64,000 bases of DNA from Schistosoma mansoni (lineage: Eukaryota > Platyhelminthes > Trematoda > Strigeidida > Schistosomatidae): assembly GCF_000237925.1 (NCBI RefSeq), contig NW_017386049.1:496001-560000 (forward strand). The letters run 5' to 3'. The notes beneath the pieces are model-generated. The model was not told the DNA's origin. It made no database searches and was given only the letters and a program-made list of their open reading frames with translations. Positions within the stretch are counted from its first letter, which is position 1. Each line of letters begins with the position of its first letter. Positions 23,069 through 36,000 of the stretch are shown here, piece by piece. Both the position numbers and the translations under genes were made by a program.

Positions 23069-23680
23069 TTCATCTGATGATGAGAATGTTAAGCGTAATA
23101 CGTTATAATTCAAATACTTCAAGATGGAAATATGGAAGCCATCAGAGATTGATGTCAATTCAAGAAGCATAAGGTACATTATGAAATGTGCTAACAAATA
23201 ACTACATATATGCGTCTAGCCACACTTATGCAAATATTTGACTGTCGAAATCCAAATATATTAACTATTCTGACTCATCAATAATATGATGGTATCATAA
23301 AAACACTTTCTAGAGTGTGGTGTCAACGGGCCCAGTCAAACCCCCCGGCAGACAGATCACTGAGTGTCCAACAGTTTGCAGATCTTTGTCAAAGACAACG
23401 GAGGCGCATCGATGAACTAAATGCTATGAATAAGCTTATGCGGCGGTGATTCAGACTTACACTTCTGTAACCTGTTAATACTAATACATGACCTTGCCTA
23501 TCGAGAGCATTTATTCTAACCAGTTACTTAGCAAGTTGATTCACTTGGTTATCATGATCCACGTCAAATATTAACCATGAGGAGTGACTTTGACGTAAGT
23601 CAGGAGGTCACACTATTCTTAACCAATTACAGTAGCCCTGGAGTCATCGACACAGATTCCCTACGTTGGCGTTCTACCGT

Positions 23681-23686
23681 TTTATT
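23681..23686 (-). terminator. Possible SARAF poly(A) signal
   Basis: tttatt on plus reads AATAAA on minus, about 360 bp after the SARAF stop codon. The position is reasonable for a short 3' UTR; not proven. Confidence 0.3.
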
Positions 23687-24046
23687 GTATTGAGGTCTTA
23701 CCAACATCATGGAATGGGCCCAAACATGAGAACGCTAAAAGCATGTAGAGTAATTTCCAGTTAAAATTTTATACACATTATGTATACATATAGACAGAAC
23801 AAAAATAAACTCGGTGATAACAAAACAATGAGTTCAAAGTTGGAGAAAATAACCCCGAACACAAGTTATTGATCATTGAAATAATGAAAATAGAAGAAAA
23901 TAATGAAAGTACATGACTAAATTCAATTGAACTCAAAGGATAATTCTGTAGGAACATCTTGAAATAGATCGATACGGATGATGAATGATGATTGATATAT
24001 GTAAATTTCGATCTTCTATAATAACATCAATTCTGTAGTTAGAAAA

Positions 24047-24072
24047 TTATCTGCGCGATGTACCGCCAAAAC
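24047..24072 (-). CDS. SARAF: SARAF exon 8 (last seven residues and stop)
   Basis: 26 bp after acceptor ...tttactcttaaag: F-G-G-T-S-R-R and TAA, giving a C-terminus GFGGTSRR. Vertebrate SARAF ends with a very similar G.GGTRR(R), which supports this tiny exon despite its size. Confidence 0.85.
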
Positions 24073-27000
24073 CTTTAAGAGTAAAGAGGAAAGTGCGAAA
24101 CATTGAATAAGTATGCAGTTAAAGTGAGATTTTTGCAAATTTGAATAAACAAACTACTCTATACACACACAAACAATAAACATTAGTACATTACCCGATG
24201 ATATATGAGTTTCGGGTGAAGGAGTTCGTGAACGACGATCATGTGTAAAATGTGTATTTGAAGAAGTATAATGTGAATCTGAAAAACCAGTTCCACTTCG
24301 AACAAATGATTCTTCTTCAGTATAGACTGGAGTAGTTCGTGAATAACCACTGCCAGGATTGGTATTTGATCTAGATCCCATAAAATAGCCTCCAAGAAAT
24401 CCAGCACCTGCAGCTAGCCCATTAGATAACCATGAAGTAGACTGATCTTCTGATTTATTCCAATTCCATCGAGAACGTGACTGTGATGGACCCATAACAT
24501 TTGATGTCCAACCGTATTCTGGAGGTGCTGATGGAGCTTGACGTCGTCTTGTAGAATTGTCTTCATGATCTGATGAAAGGAGAAAATTAATCCACGATAC
24601 AATGAAAAAGTGTGTTCAGCATGTTTAAATACTAGAAAATTCAACGACAATACTTGATAGAAAATATCAGTCAGTCACAGACAAGGCATAATAGAGCATG
24701 GAAACGTCTATGAACTCCAGCTGTCATACTTGAAGTCACCACATACATCCAGAGATAGGAAGGTAGCAAGATGAGCAATATGAAGGAAGATTGGAAACAT
24801 ACTCATCGAAATGAAAGACGAGGCAAAAGGTATATCTTTATAATGTACACAGATTTTCATGAAATCACATGACTCTATACTTATACATCAATGACTAGTC
24901 TCACAATAAAATTTCCGAAGTTCTCATGTAAAAACTCTAACCTGGGTAAACAACTGGATAATGTTTGGAAACGTAACCGACCGAAGATACTGGGATAATA
25001 TCAGTGTATAATTACAGAATTTAAGGTAAGAAGGCGAAGAGGTACTGCTGACTGCAGTAAGGTGTTCCTCTCAGACAACCAGCATGTGCAGCGATTCTGA
25101 TTTCACAAACAGTGCAGATAAGACCCCGAAAGCTTCCTATGGAAGGGCCACGCGCAAACAGCCCCAAACAGTTGTCCTTCGAGCTGTGGGGTCACCCTCT
25201 GAGACCACTACTAATTCAGCTCCCTCAAAGAGCAGCATCCCACCACAGTGTAGGTAGACGCGAGGTGGCAACCGCTAACACTACCCGAGATCATCCTGTT
25301 CACAACCAAGTGCCTGCCTCATCTCTTAATAATTCTACCATTCCCACTACTGACCCTTCTCTCATATCTTTATCACCCCGTGCCACCAATGCTAATCATT
25401 CGGGTTCACGAAATGTTATTCCTGGTCTCCTGAAACCAGGCTCTAAACTACACGTTGGAGCTTTTGAAGTTTGAACCTTCAGTCGAATAGGACAACAGGC
25501 GTCCTAAGTCAAGATCCTAAAATCTCGTGCCATCGATGTATGCTGTGTCCGGGAAACGCGAATACATGATCCAGGTACGCTCATTCATTTGACCTCACCA
25601 TGTCAATATAAAAAACAAGCACGATTTACCCTCCGAATAACTGGAGATTCCACTGCTACTTTCGTGGCCTCGCTGGTATAGGTGCAGCATTAACTTCAAA
25701 AGCACGACAGGTTTTGCTAAACAGTCGCTTGTGTGCTGTCCGACTAAACGGGACAGTAAAAACTCAAAAAGATAGGGACACACGTTGTTGCCTTTTTGTT
25801 GTCTCTGCCTACGCTCCCGCTGATTGCAGCTCGAACGAACTTAAAGATGGATGTTATCGGAAGCTATCCAACCTCCTTCAAAAGGCTAAATACTTTGATG
25901 AGGTGCTAGTAGAGGGTGATTTCAATGCTCAAGTAGGTAAGCTAAACCAAACTGAAAGGCACTTAGGAAGATTAACGGAGCCGTGGTTCGGCGAAAAGAC
26001 AATGACGACGGTCTGCTGCAGTTATGCCGGGACAATGTTTATTTCTAGCAAGCACCCAATTTAAACATAACAGGAAACAATGCCTAAAGTTGAGGCCATA
26101 GTTGGAGAGGCTCGATTGAAGACTGTCGCTCATTCTGGGGCACATGCTTAAACTCAGATCGTGGTCTGGTTTGAGCACGTATTTTTCTGCATCCTACAGA
26201 GGGCCATGGAAAAATCACAGCAAGAAAACCCCTCGGAGCTCAACCTAACGATGAGAACGTCAAGAATATATTTCAGGAACAACTAGAGAAGGAGCTGGTC
26301 CACCGTGAAAATGATATCCACTTCAAGTTAGCTTGATATTGTATCCAAAAATTTGTGGAGACAGCAGTTATATCCACTAGCAACTTAAACCAAAAGGTTA
26401 GGAAAACTCAGTGGATTTAAGCGGAATTTACAGAAACGATAGACCCTCGGAAACTAACACCATTTGGCTCGGAACACGATGAGGACTAGAGACAGCTTCA
26501 ACGTAGGCTACTCGAAAGCCTATGTAGTGATCGCGAGCGGTAGTGCGTAGTGAGAGCAGAAGAGGTGGAAAGGGCAGCAGGGATAGGTAACAATATACAT
26601 CTCTTCAACCTTATCAAGATAACGGATACAGAAATATGGCTCTTAGTGAAACTATCTCTTTACTCGAACACCATTGGTTGAGTCAAAGTTCATAATGAAC
26701 TGTTATTGGAATTAGTTGCTTCAAGTTGTGTCTGTCAACATCGTTCTTCCTCCTCACATTCATCCAACTATGTCATACACATTCTTTTTGAGATGACACT
26801 GTCATCGTCACACATTTCAAGGACTTATCTTTTACTAGGAGATCCTCTTGTTGACTTAGAACACGCAGATGGTATAGTTCAGTTTGGTGAAGACACTGAT
26901 AAAATACATTCCAATTACTTTATACAACGGTGCAAGCATGTTTGGAATGCATTTCACCCCTCCAAGTGCAAAATAATGCCTTGAAAAAAACAGACTTCCG

Positions 27001-30000
27001 TCAGCACCCAGATTAATAATAGGATGTGCATTAGTTGAACCCTACGGCCGCTCCATTCATATTGGGAACCTCGTCAGTCTAGATGGTCTGGTGTCTGACA
27101 AGCTATCTGCACGGATTCAGAACTCTCAAATAAATTCTTTCAGCTCGCGTCACTAGTGGTATAGGCAAGATATCCGTCTAGCGATCAAAAGACGAGCTTA
27201 CTCCTCGTCCTACTTCATGAGTGCAAAACATGAGAAAGAAGAACAGATGATATTCGTAATTTACCGGTATTCCACTATAAGTGACTAAGAGCATTGCTGG
27301 TGTAACTTAGAACCACGAAGTAAGCAATACCTGGGACAAGAATACGGTACTAGATAAGGATAGCAAATTGATTTGTGAATTGATAAATCTTCATTAACTG
27401 AAGTGGTTGGGACATGTATTACGTATGCTCAACCACTGCTTTTCTCGATGGGACAATGATGTCTGATGTAGGGGTCGGCTGGAAGGAAGCTAGAGAAGCC
27501 AAAACCAAAACATGGCATCGGTCTATGAAATCATCGACAATTAGACAGCCATGTCAATAGGTGTTTACTACCTGGTTGTGGTCAGGGTGATTATCGTAAA
27601 CAATGGTTCAGGACTTTGAATGGCATCGCTCAACATCGTTTGCAATGGTTCATCTGCATCCATACTTTGTCTTCCTCCAAATTCTGAACTTCGAAATTCC
27701 TCATAACCGTCTTTTGTGTTTTTATTTTACTAATTTACATTTTCTTCCTGAATCGCATACTCGATGCCTAATCTTTCTTATTACCACTGACGTTGTTACT
27801 ATAGCCTCCATTCTGACATTTGACCTGATAATTTCATCTGTCTGCGCTAATGGGTTATGAAAACTAGAACTGTCTCCACCTGGCTACATGGGTCAGTTAA
27901 ACAATCACTGTTTTCATGGACTTCAGGTTATATCTTAGTTTGGTCACTAATAATTTCCTTCCAACAGTTCTGCATCAGCCATTATCGCGCGTCGATGTAA
28001 TCGGTGGATGGACACATGTAATACAGATCCTAGCCATATCAGTTGATAAATATTGATTGACTCATCAATGGATTTACTATCCTTACCCAATACTCTGTCT
28101 AACCTTAGAGTTTTTAACTTTGTGATTTCGAAATATACAAGCAATGCTTCAAAGATACCTATGGTGAAATAATAATAAGCTATGAATATCCTCTATTTCT
28201 ATATATTACATTTAGCAACCATAAGATAGTGATCTAATGCACAGTAAACTCGTCATTTAGTTGGTAGACTGATATCCCACCTACGCTACAAGTGGCCTAA
28301 GCTGAAAAACACCAATAAAACTCTCTGAATTGGTACTAAGATTTTATCAGGCACCAAAACATTATGAGTGGTGAGAACTTCCAACACTAATGGGTTGATG
28401 TCAAAGACTTTTAAAACTGAGCAAAATAACTAATAAGTATTTTGTAATTTATTGATGTTACCAACTCTATATGTTTATTTATAACAATAAAAGTTGGCAA
28501 AAAGAACTAACCAACAAACGAACTAATTTAATTCATCATGGAACTTACCATTGAAAATTGTCTCATCATAAGTTGGAGGTGGTGGTCGTTGTTGTGACTG
28601 TGAAAAATCAAATCCAGTTGGTGGGATATAGTCGCATGGAAATGTAGGTCTAATGGTATCATGTACATTGAAGACAGAAAAGGAAAAACGGTATGATTAG
28701 AATAAGTCTTTATTGACAATATAACTCAACGTATCCGAACTTTCATTGTCATTCATATTACTTTATGTAATTATTTATTTATTTGAACACATAAACATTG
28801 ATACAAGGGGGCATCAAATACGTATGCGACACACAATAACGATGATTAGATATCATTGACTTGTGTGAGGGCTGTAGGGTTGCATAGGTGCTCCTAACCG
28901 ACTCACGTGATTTTCTTAAGGGGACACTTCCCGAGCTTTTGACTCGAAGGTCTGATCCACAAGGCAGTGGAGCATCGTGAGGGGATTCACTCCGATGGTA
29001 GCCAGTGACCAACGATTGATTCATACGCCAATTGTTCCTTCAGAATCCTGGAGCCCATGTATACCATTGGTTTGGAATTAAGGTTTTCCTACCCCCCTAG
29101 GTGAATCCTCCGTGTACACCAACACGGTTAAAGCGCCGGAGATTCACTTTTTGCCTTCTCAATTTCGTAAGGAAGGTGATGAGTAGGACTTCCCTGGCAG
29201 TGGCTGTATACGCGTGGCCATTTGAGAGCATTTCAAGAGGGAGAGTGTACTCTCCCTACTCTCGGCCGTACCAGGGCATTTGGGGACCATTTAATAACTA
29301 CGATCACAATACATTATTTTTACAAGAATAAACACATAAATTTGGTTATTAAACCATCAACATTAAAAAGAATTAACAATCTATTACCTAATACAAAAAT
29401 ACCATAATATAGCAGCTAATACAATCAATCCAATAATTATAAAGTAACCAGAATTATTTTGTGCATGTGTATAGATCTTTTCAAATGTTCTGAAAAGAAA
29501 TATATAAGAAAAGAAAAACCCTAAATGTATAGAAAAAATAAAGAGGAACTAAGTGTCAAACTAACCAATTTTATTTATTTATTTAAACACATAAATATTG
29601 GTACAAAGGGGCACCAAATACATATGCGCCGAGCAAATCTCATTTGATTTGTGTGAGGGCTGTGATACTGACCAGGTACCCAAACTGAAGCAGGTGGTTT
29701 TCTTAGAGGACCACACTCGGAGCCTTTGACCTAAAGATCTGATCCACAAGGCAGTGGAGCAATGTAAGGAGATGCAGTCCCATGGTAGCCGGTGACCAAT
29801 AATTAGTTCATACGCCATTTGTTCCATCAACATCCTGGAGCCCATGTGCATCATTGGTTTGGAATCAGGGTTTTCCAACTCACCTAGGTGGACTTTCCGT
29901 GTCCACCAACCCGGTTACGGTGCCGGACATTCGCTTTTCGTTCTCTCAATTTCGTAAACAACACGCCCGCCACGAGAAGACAGTGAGTAGGACTTTTCTG

Positions 30001-33000
30001 GCAAAGGCTATATACGTGTGACCATGTGAAAGCATTTCGAGAGGGAGAGAGAGCGGACTCTCTCCACTATCGACCGTACCAGGGCATTTGGAGGCATTAA
30101 ATAGTAGTCATATGCATACATGAAATTCCAAGTATTCATTCTGTGAGAACATATTAACAATGAATAAACACGACGATGTAATAAAAAGGTTTTAATGCTA
30201 CACTATGTAGTGTAAATAATAGCTATAAAAGATTGTTTATGTACGTAAAAAGCCTTGTATAAATAGTGAGTAAACAATTTCTTATGATGTAAGTGGAATA
30301 AGATAACAGAAATTTATTCGTGACAACAATTAAAGGTAAAAGAGAGGTTAAATGAAAATAAACTGGTAGCAGGAACAATGATCAATAAAAGCATGGGGAT
30401 ATGAGGAATAATTAAAGAGTGAAATATTTACAAATTTGAAATCAATAAGACATAATTTGAATAAATTAATAATGGTTTAAGGCTATGGTAAGATAACAAT
30501 GAGATACACCTCGCTTGCATGCATAGTCCCGGCTTTGTTTTACGGATGACAAAAGCTTCTGTTGGTTCATGAAGTTGAATATCAAAAAATTTTAGTAGAT
30601 TTGCACATATTCTACAAACAACTTTAAAATCAACCTGTGGATCAATTTAGTGATTAGAATTGATCCAATATTCAAGAACAGACGTATGTTGATTAAACCA
30701 GATATTCTGGCTTATTGCCTTGCACTATTTAAAATATCCTTTATTTACTCTGAAGAAGCGACTTACACTAAATCAAGAAACATCATAATTTTAATTCCCA
30801 CTAATTGTAATATCACAAATATGTCAGTATTCTATTATGTAATTATCAATTCTAAACTTATTAATGATACATACCTGTGATATCTTTTCTCCCGAGTAGA
30901 GCTTCGTACATTTAATTCGTATTCCAGCTTTTAAAAAAAATAGAAAGACATAAATTTTGGCAGATTTAGTTGAACTTTATTTGTCAAGGATTTTAAGACA
31001 CGATAAATGGCTTCTAATAAGGCCACTTTTTTCTCCAAAACTCTTATAACAACGATGTAGTTTATCTCGTTACACCATCGCAAGTACGTAGCATTATGGT
31101 TAATAGGACATACGACTAATTCTTACCAAAAATTTGCACATAAATACTGTGGAAGCATTCAAATAAATTATCTCATTCCGAATCATTACACTAATAAACT
31201 AATGTGGTCAAAAATACAAAAGTAGAACTTCGATAATGCAATGAGAAGACGAAGTTTATCAGGATTATGTGATGAGATATTAGCGCAATACATTTCGAAC
31301 AATCTGATCACACATTATATACTTGTTAAGACACTTTTTTTATATGAAAATTAAAAGGTCAACTAGACAAGTTAAAAGGTAAGCCATAACAAAGAAAGTA
31401 AATAAAGTACACAAAAACAATGTGATAACCACTGTGGATAATAAATCAGTATTACCAGGGTAGGTTAAGGGTAAGAACAAATTGTTTTTGAACACACAAA
31501 GGGGGTTTCAATTTCTGTATAGCCAAAACTTCAATAAACCTTAGTACACGTCCAAGACCTATTACCCTAAATCTGATTGGTTCGTCCATAAATTGTAGTC
31601 TCGCCACGAACACTTCAACAACTATATACCCAAACAACCAATAAAGGGGAAATAAAGGCGAACAAAGGGGAAATAAAGCGGAAAGTGCATTGGAAAAGAA
31701 GTCGTAAATAAAGGGGAAATGCGCCAAAATGTCTGCTTTTTCGCCTGTCCGGGGGAAATAAAGCGTAATTTCCCCTTTCTGTCGCTCTGTTTTTCAAATG
31801 TCGCTAAATTACCGATTTTTCCCCTAAATATCCGACGAATAACCGACTTTTCCCCTAAATATCCGACGAATAGCCGACTTTTCCCCTTAATATCCGACGA
31901 ATAGCCGACTTTTCCCCTTAATATCCGACGAATAGCCGACTTTTCCCCTAAATATCCGACGAATAGCCAACTTTTCCCCTAAATATCCGACGAATAGCCG
32001 ACTTTTCCCCTTAATATCCGACGAATAGCCGACTTTTCCCCTAAATATCCGACGAATAGCCGACTTTCCCCCTTAATATCCGACGAATAACCGACTTTTC
32101 CCCTTAATATCCGACGAATAGCCAACTTTTCCCCTTAATATCCGACGAATAGCCGACTTTTCCCCTAAATATCCGANNNNNNNNNNNNNNNNNNNNNNNN
32201 NNNNNNNNNNNNNNNNNNNNNNNNNNNNNNNNNNNNNNNNNNNNNNNNNNNNNNNNNNNNNNNNNNNNNNNNNNNNNNNNNNNNNNNNNNNNNNNNNNNN
32301 NNNNNNNNNNNNNNNNNNNNNNNNNNNNNNNNNNNNNNNNNNNNNNNNNNNNNNNNNNNNNNNNNNNNNNNNNNNNACGTGGTTGATGTACATACACTAA
32401 TAAATTTATTATATAGTGTTCTACTGTCGATTTGCCCTGTCATAAGCCTTTGAGTCGCAAAGAGAAGATTAACAGGATATTAATGAATTTAATGACATCC
32501 ACCTATCTGAGTATCCGGGATGCAGACAGGGTTTTGAATGAATTTCGCATTATCGTACCAGACTTGCCAACGAGCATTAGAAGTATCTTGAGAACGTGCA
32601 CAAGTGTACAACCTAAGTCCATCAGCAGCGGGGTTTACTACCATCTTGGATTGAAAACTAACCTCCTAAGATATGTTGAACTTTGGTTGTGTACTTGCGA
32701 TTTTGACAGTCTGCAATTATATATTAATGTAGATGGCCTTTCTATGTCCAGGAGCTCCAGTCAACATTTGTGGCCTGTATTAGGAAGGATCGTTGCCCCC
32801 AGACTTAGTGATGTTTTCATGATAGGGATCTACGGAGGGAATACTAAGCCGGCACAATTCAACGAAATTTCTGCCGACACTATTTCTGAAATAAAAGAAA
32901 TGACTGAAACGGGTCTACTAAGTGTAAGGTTCAATAAATACATAGCTATTAAGTTAAGTGCAGTAATATGTGATGCACCGGCTCGTTCGGATGTTAGGTA

Positions 33001-36000
33001 CACTGTTAATCACAACGCAAAAGCAGGTTGCGACCGGTGCGTGGTTAATGGTAGACGACTTGATGGAAGGATGACTTTCCCAAACGGTGAATATACATTA
33101 AGAACGGACGACACTTTCAGGAATCAGACACAATATATTCACCATAAAGGTCATTCTTTATTCGAAAGTCTACCAATAGACATGATATTAACTTTCCCCT
33201 TAGATCCCATGCACATGGTTTACTTAGGTGTCACAAAGAAACTTGTGACTCTCTGGATAGAATTAGGACACAAGAGACTAAAGAACATGAACTCATGTGT
33301 AATTAGGACCATAAATAAGTTGATATCTAGGTGCGTAGAAAGCACTCCCTCTGACTTTCCGCGTAAATGTCGAACATTAGACTACTTATCTGTATGGAAA
33401 GCGTCAGAGTGTAGGTTGTTTCTTCTATACTTAGGCCCGGTTATTCTCCAAAATATTCTGCCTGAACCTTTGTATATAAATTTTAAGTGTCTTGCTTTGT
33501 CTATGTACTTGCTTGCACATCCTAAGTTTTATAATAGGGTGACAGAATCTGTCAGGATGGATTTAAGGAATTTTCTAAGAGAATATGAATGGTGTTACGG
33601 ATGTGAGAACTTGGTATATAATGTGCATTCCCTACAGCATCTTCCTGACGATGTTCTAGCACATGGGCCGTTAGATAGCTTCTCAGCATTTCCTTTCGAG
33701 TCTTACATGAGACAAATTAAGCAATCAGTACACAGTGGGTATTCCGTGGCTAAGCAAGCAGCTCAGCGTTATGCGGAACAAATGTCTTTCTGCGATAGGC
33801 TCCAGGTTGACATTTCGACTAATGATAACCCAGTTATAGGTACGGCTGACTCACGCAAGCAAGTAATAATGTTTAGGAATAGCAAAATAAATTCTTTTCA
33901 TCCTGATAACGTTGTAGTAGTAAAGGGTAAGCCGGGATTGATTACTGATATTCAGGATAGTGGCCTATTGAAATTCAGGCAATTTACTGACCCACAAAAT
34001 TACTTTACTGATCCATTTCCTTCCACTGACATAGGAATATTTAAATGCTCCGTAGTTTGCAGTGCTTACAGTTGGGTTTCCATCCATGATGTTGACTGTA
34101 AATGTATGTCTATTAATTGTGTTAATCATTTGGTTATTGTCCCTTTGTTGCACACTGTAATGTAATTGTATTTCCTTAAATTTCCTGTTATGATATCTTT
34201 AGTCTCCAATCAATAAGTACGTAATCGTTAAGACACAAAGCAAAAGTAATCTCGTGATTGCATCGGGACTTTGGGTGATTGGAGAAAAACGCTGTCTGTA
34301 TCCGAGGGAGAACATTGACCTTCATCTGCAAAACAATGACCTACCGGAAGACAATTGGTCTATGTTCAAGTGCAGTATTGTTCACAAATGCGGTTAGTTA
34401 AAGACATGCAAATTATCGCTTCTTGTAGAAAGTCTCAAATCAGCCAATGAATTGTTAGCAGCGTTGCAAGTGTGCTATGCTACTGATGACAACTATCCGC
34501 CCGACGAAAATACGTTGCCCTTAAACACAGATAAACAAAAGAGGTCAGTTCAACAATCTTACTTACATTTCGTAGAAGTGCATTAAAACGTAAAGAAAGT
34601 TTTCTTTACAATTCCGTGGACATGGATGTCGCGGAGATGCAGGCTGGGAATACCCGCGTCCAATATCCAAAACTTTGGATGTTTGAGAACGTTGTCTCTC
34701 CCATTGCCAAGTAAGTATCTTTCATTTGGACATGTCTATTAAGCAGTTCGACACAATTAGACAGCTCGCCCTCCACATCCGAGGATAAAAATCTAACTGC
34801 TCAGTAAGTCATCCCTACGATTTACTTCTATTTTTCAGATTTGAAAGAATGTATACTTTGCAGCTTAAAATTTTAGCAAGCTTGAGTGAACTGAATACAA
34901 ATATGAAGCTGGTACTCTCAAAGTTCACTGACCGCCAAGATCCGCGTCAATTTGACTGTGGACTATCCAGCCAACAGTTCCCTTTGTCATCAGAAGAGGA
35001 ACTGGGAACTTTGGACGCTTGTCTAGAGCACAAAGACGTTAGGGACAGATTTGTAAGCACACAACATGATTTTTATCATTCATTCCTATTACAGATGGCT
35101 ATGTTGACACGTCTAATGGATGATGATCCTAAAACGTCTATGCGATATATTCTGTCGTACATCATGAAACCGGAAGTCGCCATTAATTTCACATTGCTGG
35201 GTACTTCATCAAAAAGAGCGATTCAGAAGTGCAGGTTTTACAGCTGCGCACGAAGTAAGATATATAAGGTTTTTAAACTTCAGGTGCACTGACTAATCGT
35301 TTCCTGTCGTCATCTATCAACGAGAAAGACCTTGCGAAACTCTATGACATGGCTACGCAAAGTTATTTCCACGACATGAGAGACAAAGTCCAGAAGCGTC
35401 ATCGACGTAACAAAGAACACGTATGTACGGCTTTAAAGTGATTACTGTTTTTGCATTATCTATAGGAACAGTCTTTCGTAATCAAGGATATAACCGTAAG
35501 TCCAGCTCCAAGTACCTTGTTGTGCAAAGCAAGTTTCCTAGATTCAATAACGTTTTTCTTTATCACATTTTAGAATTCACAAGAATTGTTTGACTTTCCA
35601 TAGTACAACAGGCCTGGTGGAAATAAAGAATACGTGAAATGCCTGGTCCGTGACAATGACAATTACATATGGAGCATTGATACTCTACCATCTGCCATCT
35701 GCTCATTACTTTGTACATTGAAGAAGTTTTTGTTTTCAATAAAAATTTGGAAATTATACCATATTTTACGTACTTTACATTATTCGTGTGCTGTGTTGTG
35801 GGAATGAAAGCGAACACAGGAGGCGGTAGCGGTAAATGCATTAGTGTGTATGTAGTGGAAAAGCAGTGAATGTAGCGGATATTGAAGGTAGAAGTCGGAT
35901 ATTTAGGGGGAAAGTCGGCTATTCGTCGGATATTTAGGGGAAAAGTCGGCTATTCGTCGGATATTAAGGGGAAAAGTTGGCTATTCGTCGGATATTAAGG

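Larger units (their letters stand above)
20936..23680. other. Non-coding region with weak exon candidates
   Basis: AT-rich. The best candidates on the minus strand are a hydrophobic exon near 22928-23068 and a 3' exon near 21481-21612 ending GEALST and a stop. On the plus strand there is a GC-richer frame at 23318-23450. None has a recognisable domain. Near 21842-21852 the minus strand reads GGTTCGATCCC, resembling a tRNA B box. Confidence 0.35.

Noticed and set aside
31452-31727. 91-codon minus-strand frame across the left CACTA border
   Set aside because: Crosses the transposon end at 31629, so cannot be an ancestral gene; no domain recognised.
31834-32176. Regular 31-bp repeats resembling a CRISPR array
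   Set aside because: Units are directly adjacent without unique spacers, lie inside transposon ends, are mirrored at the other end, and the DNA is eukaryotic.
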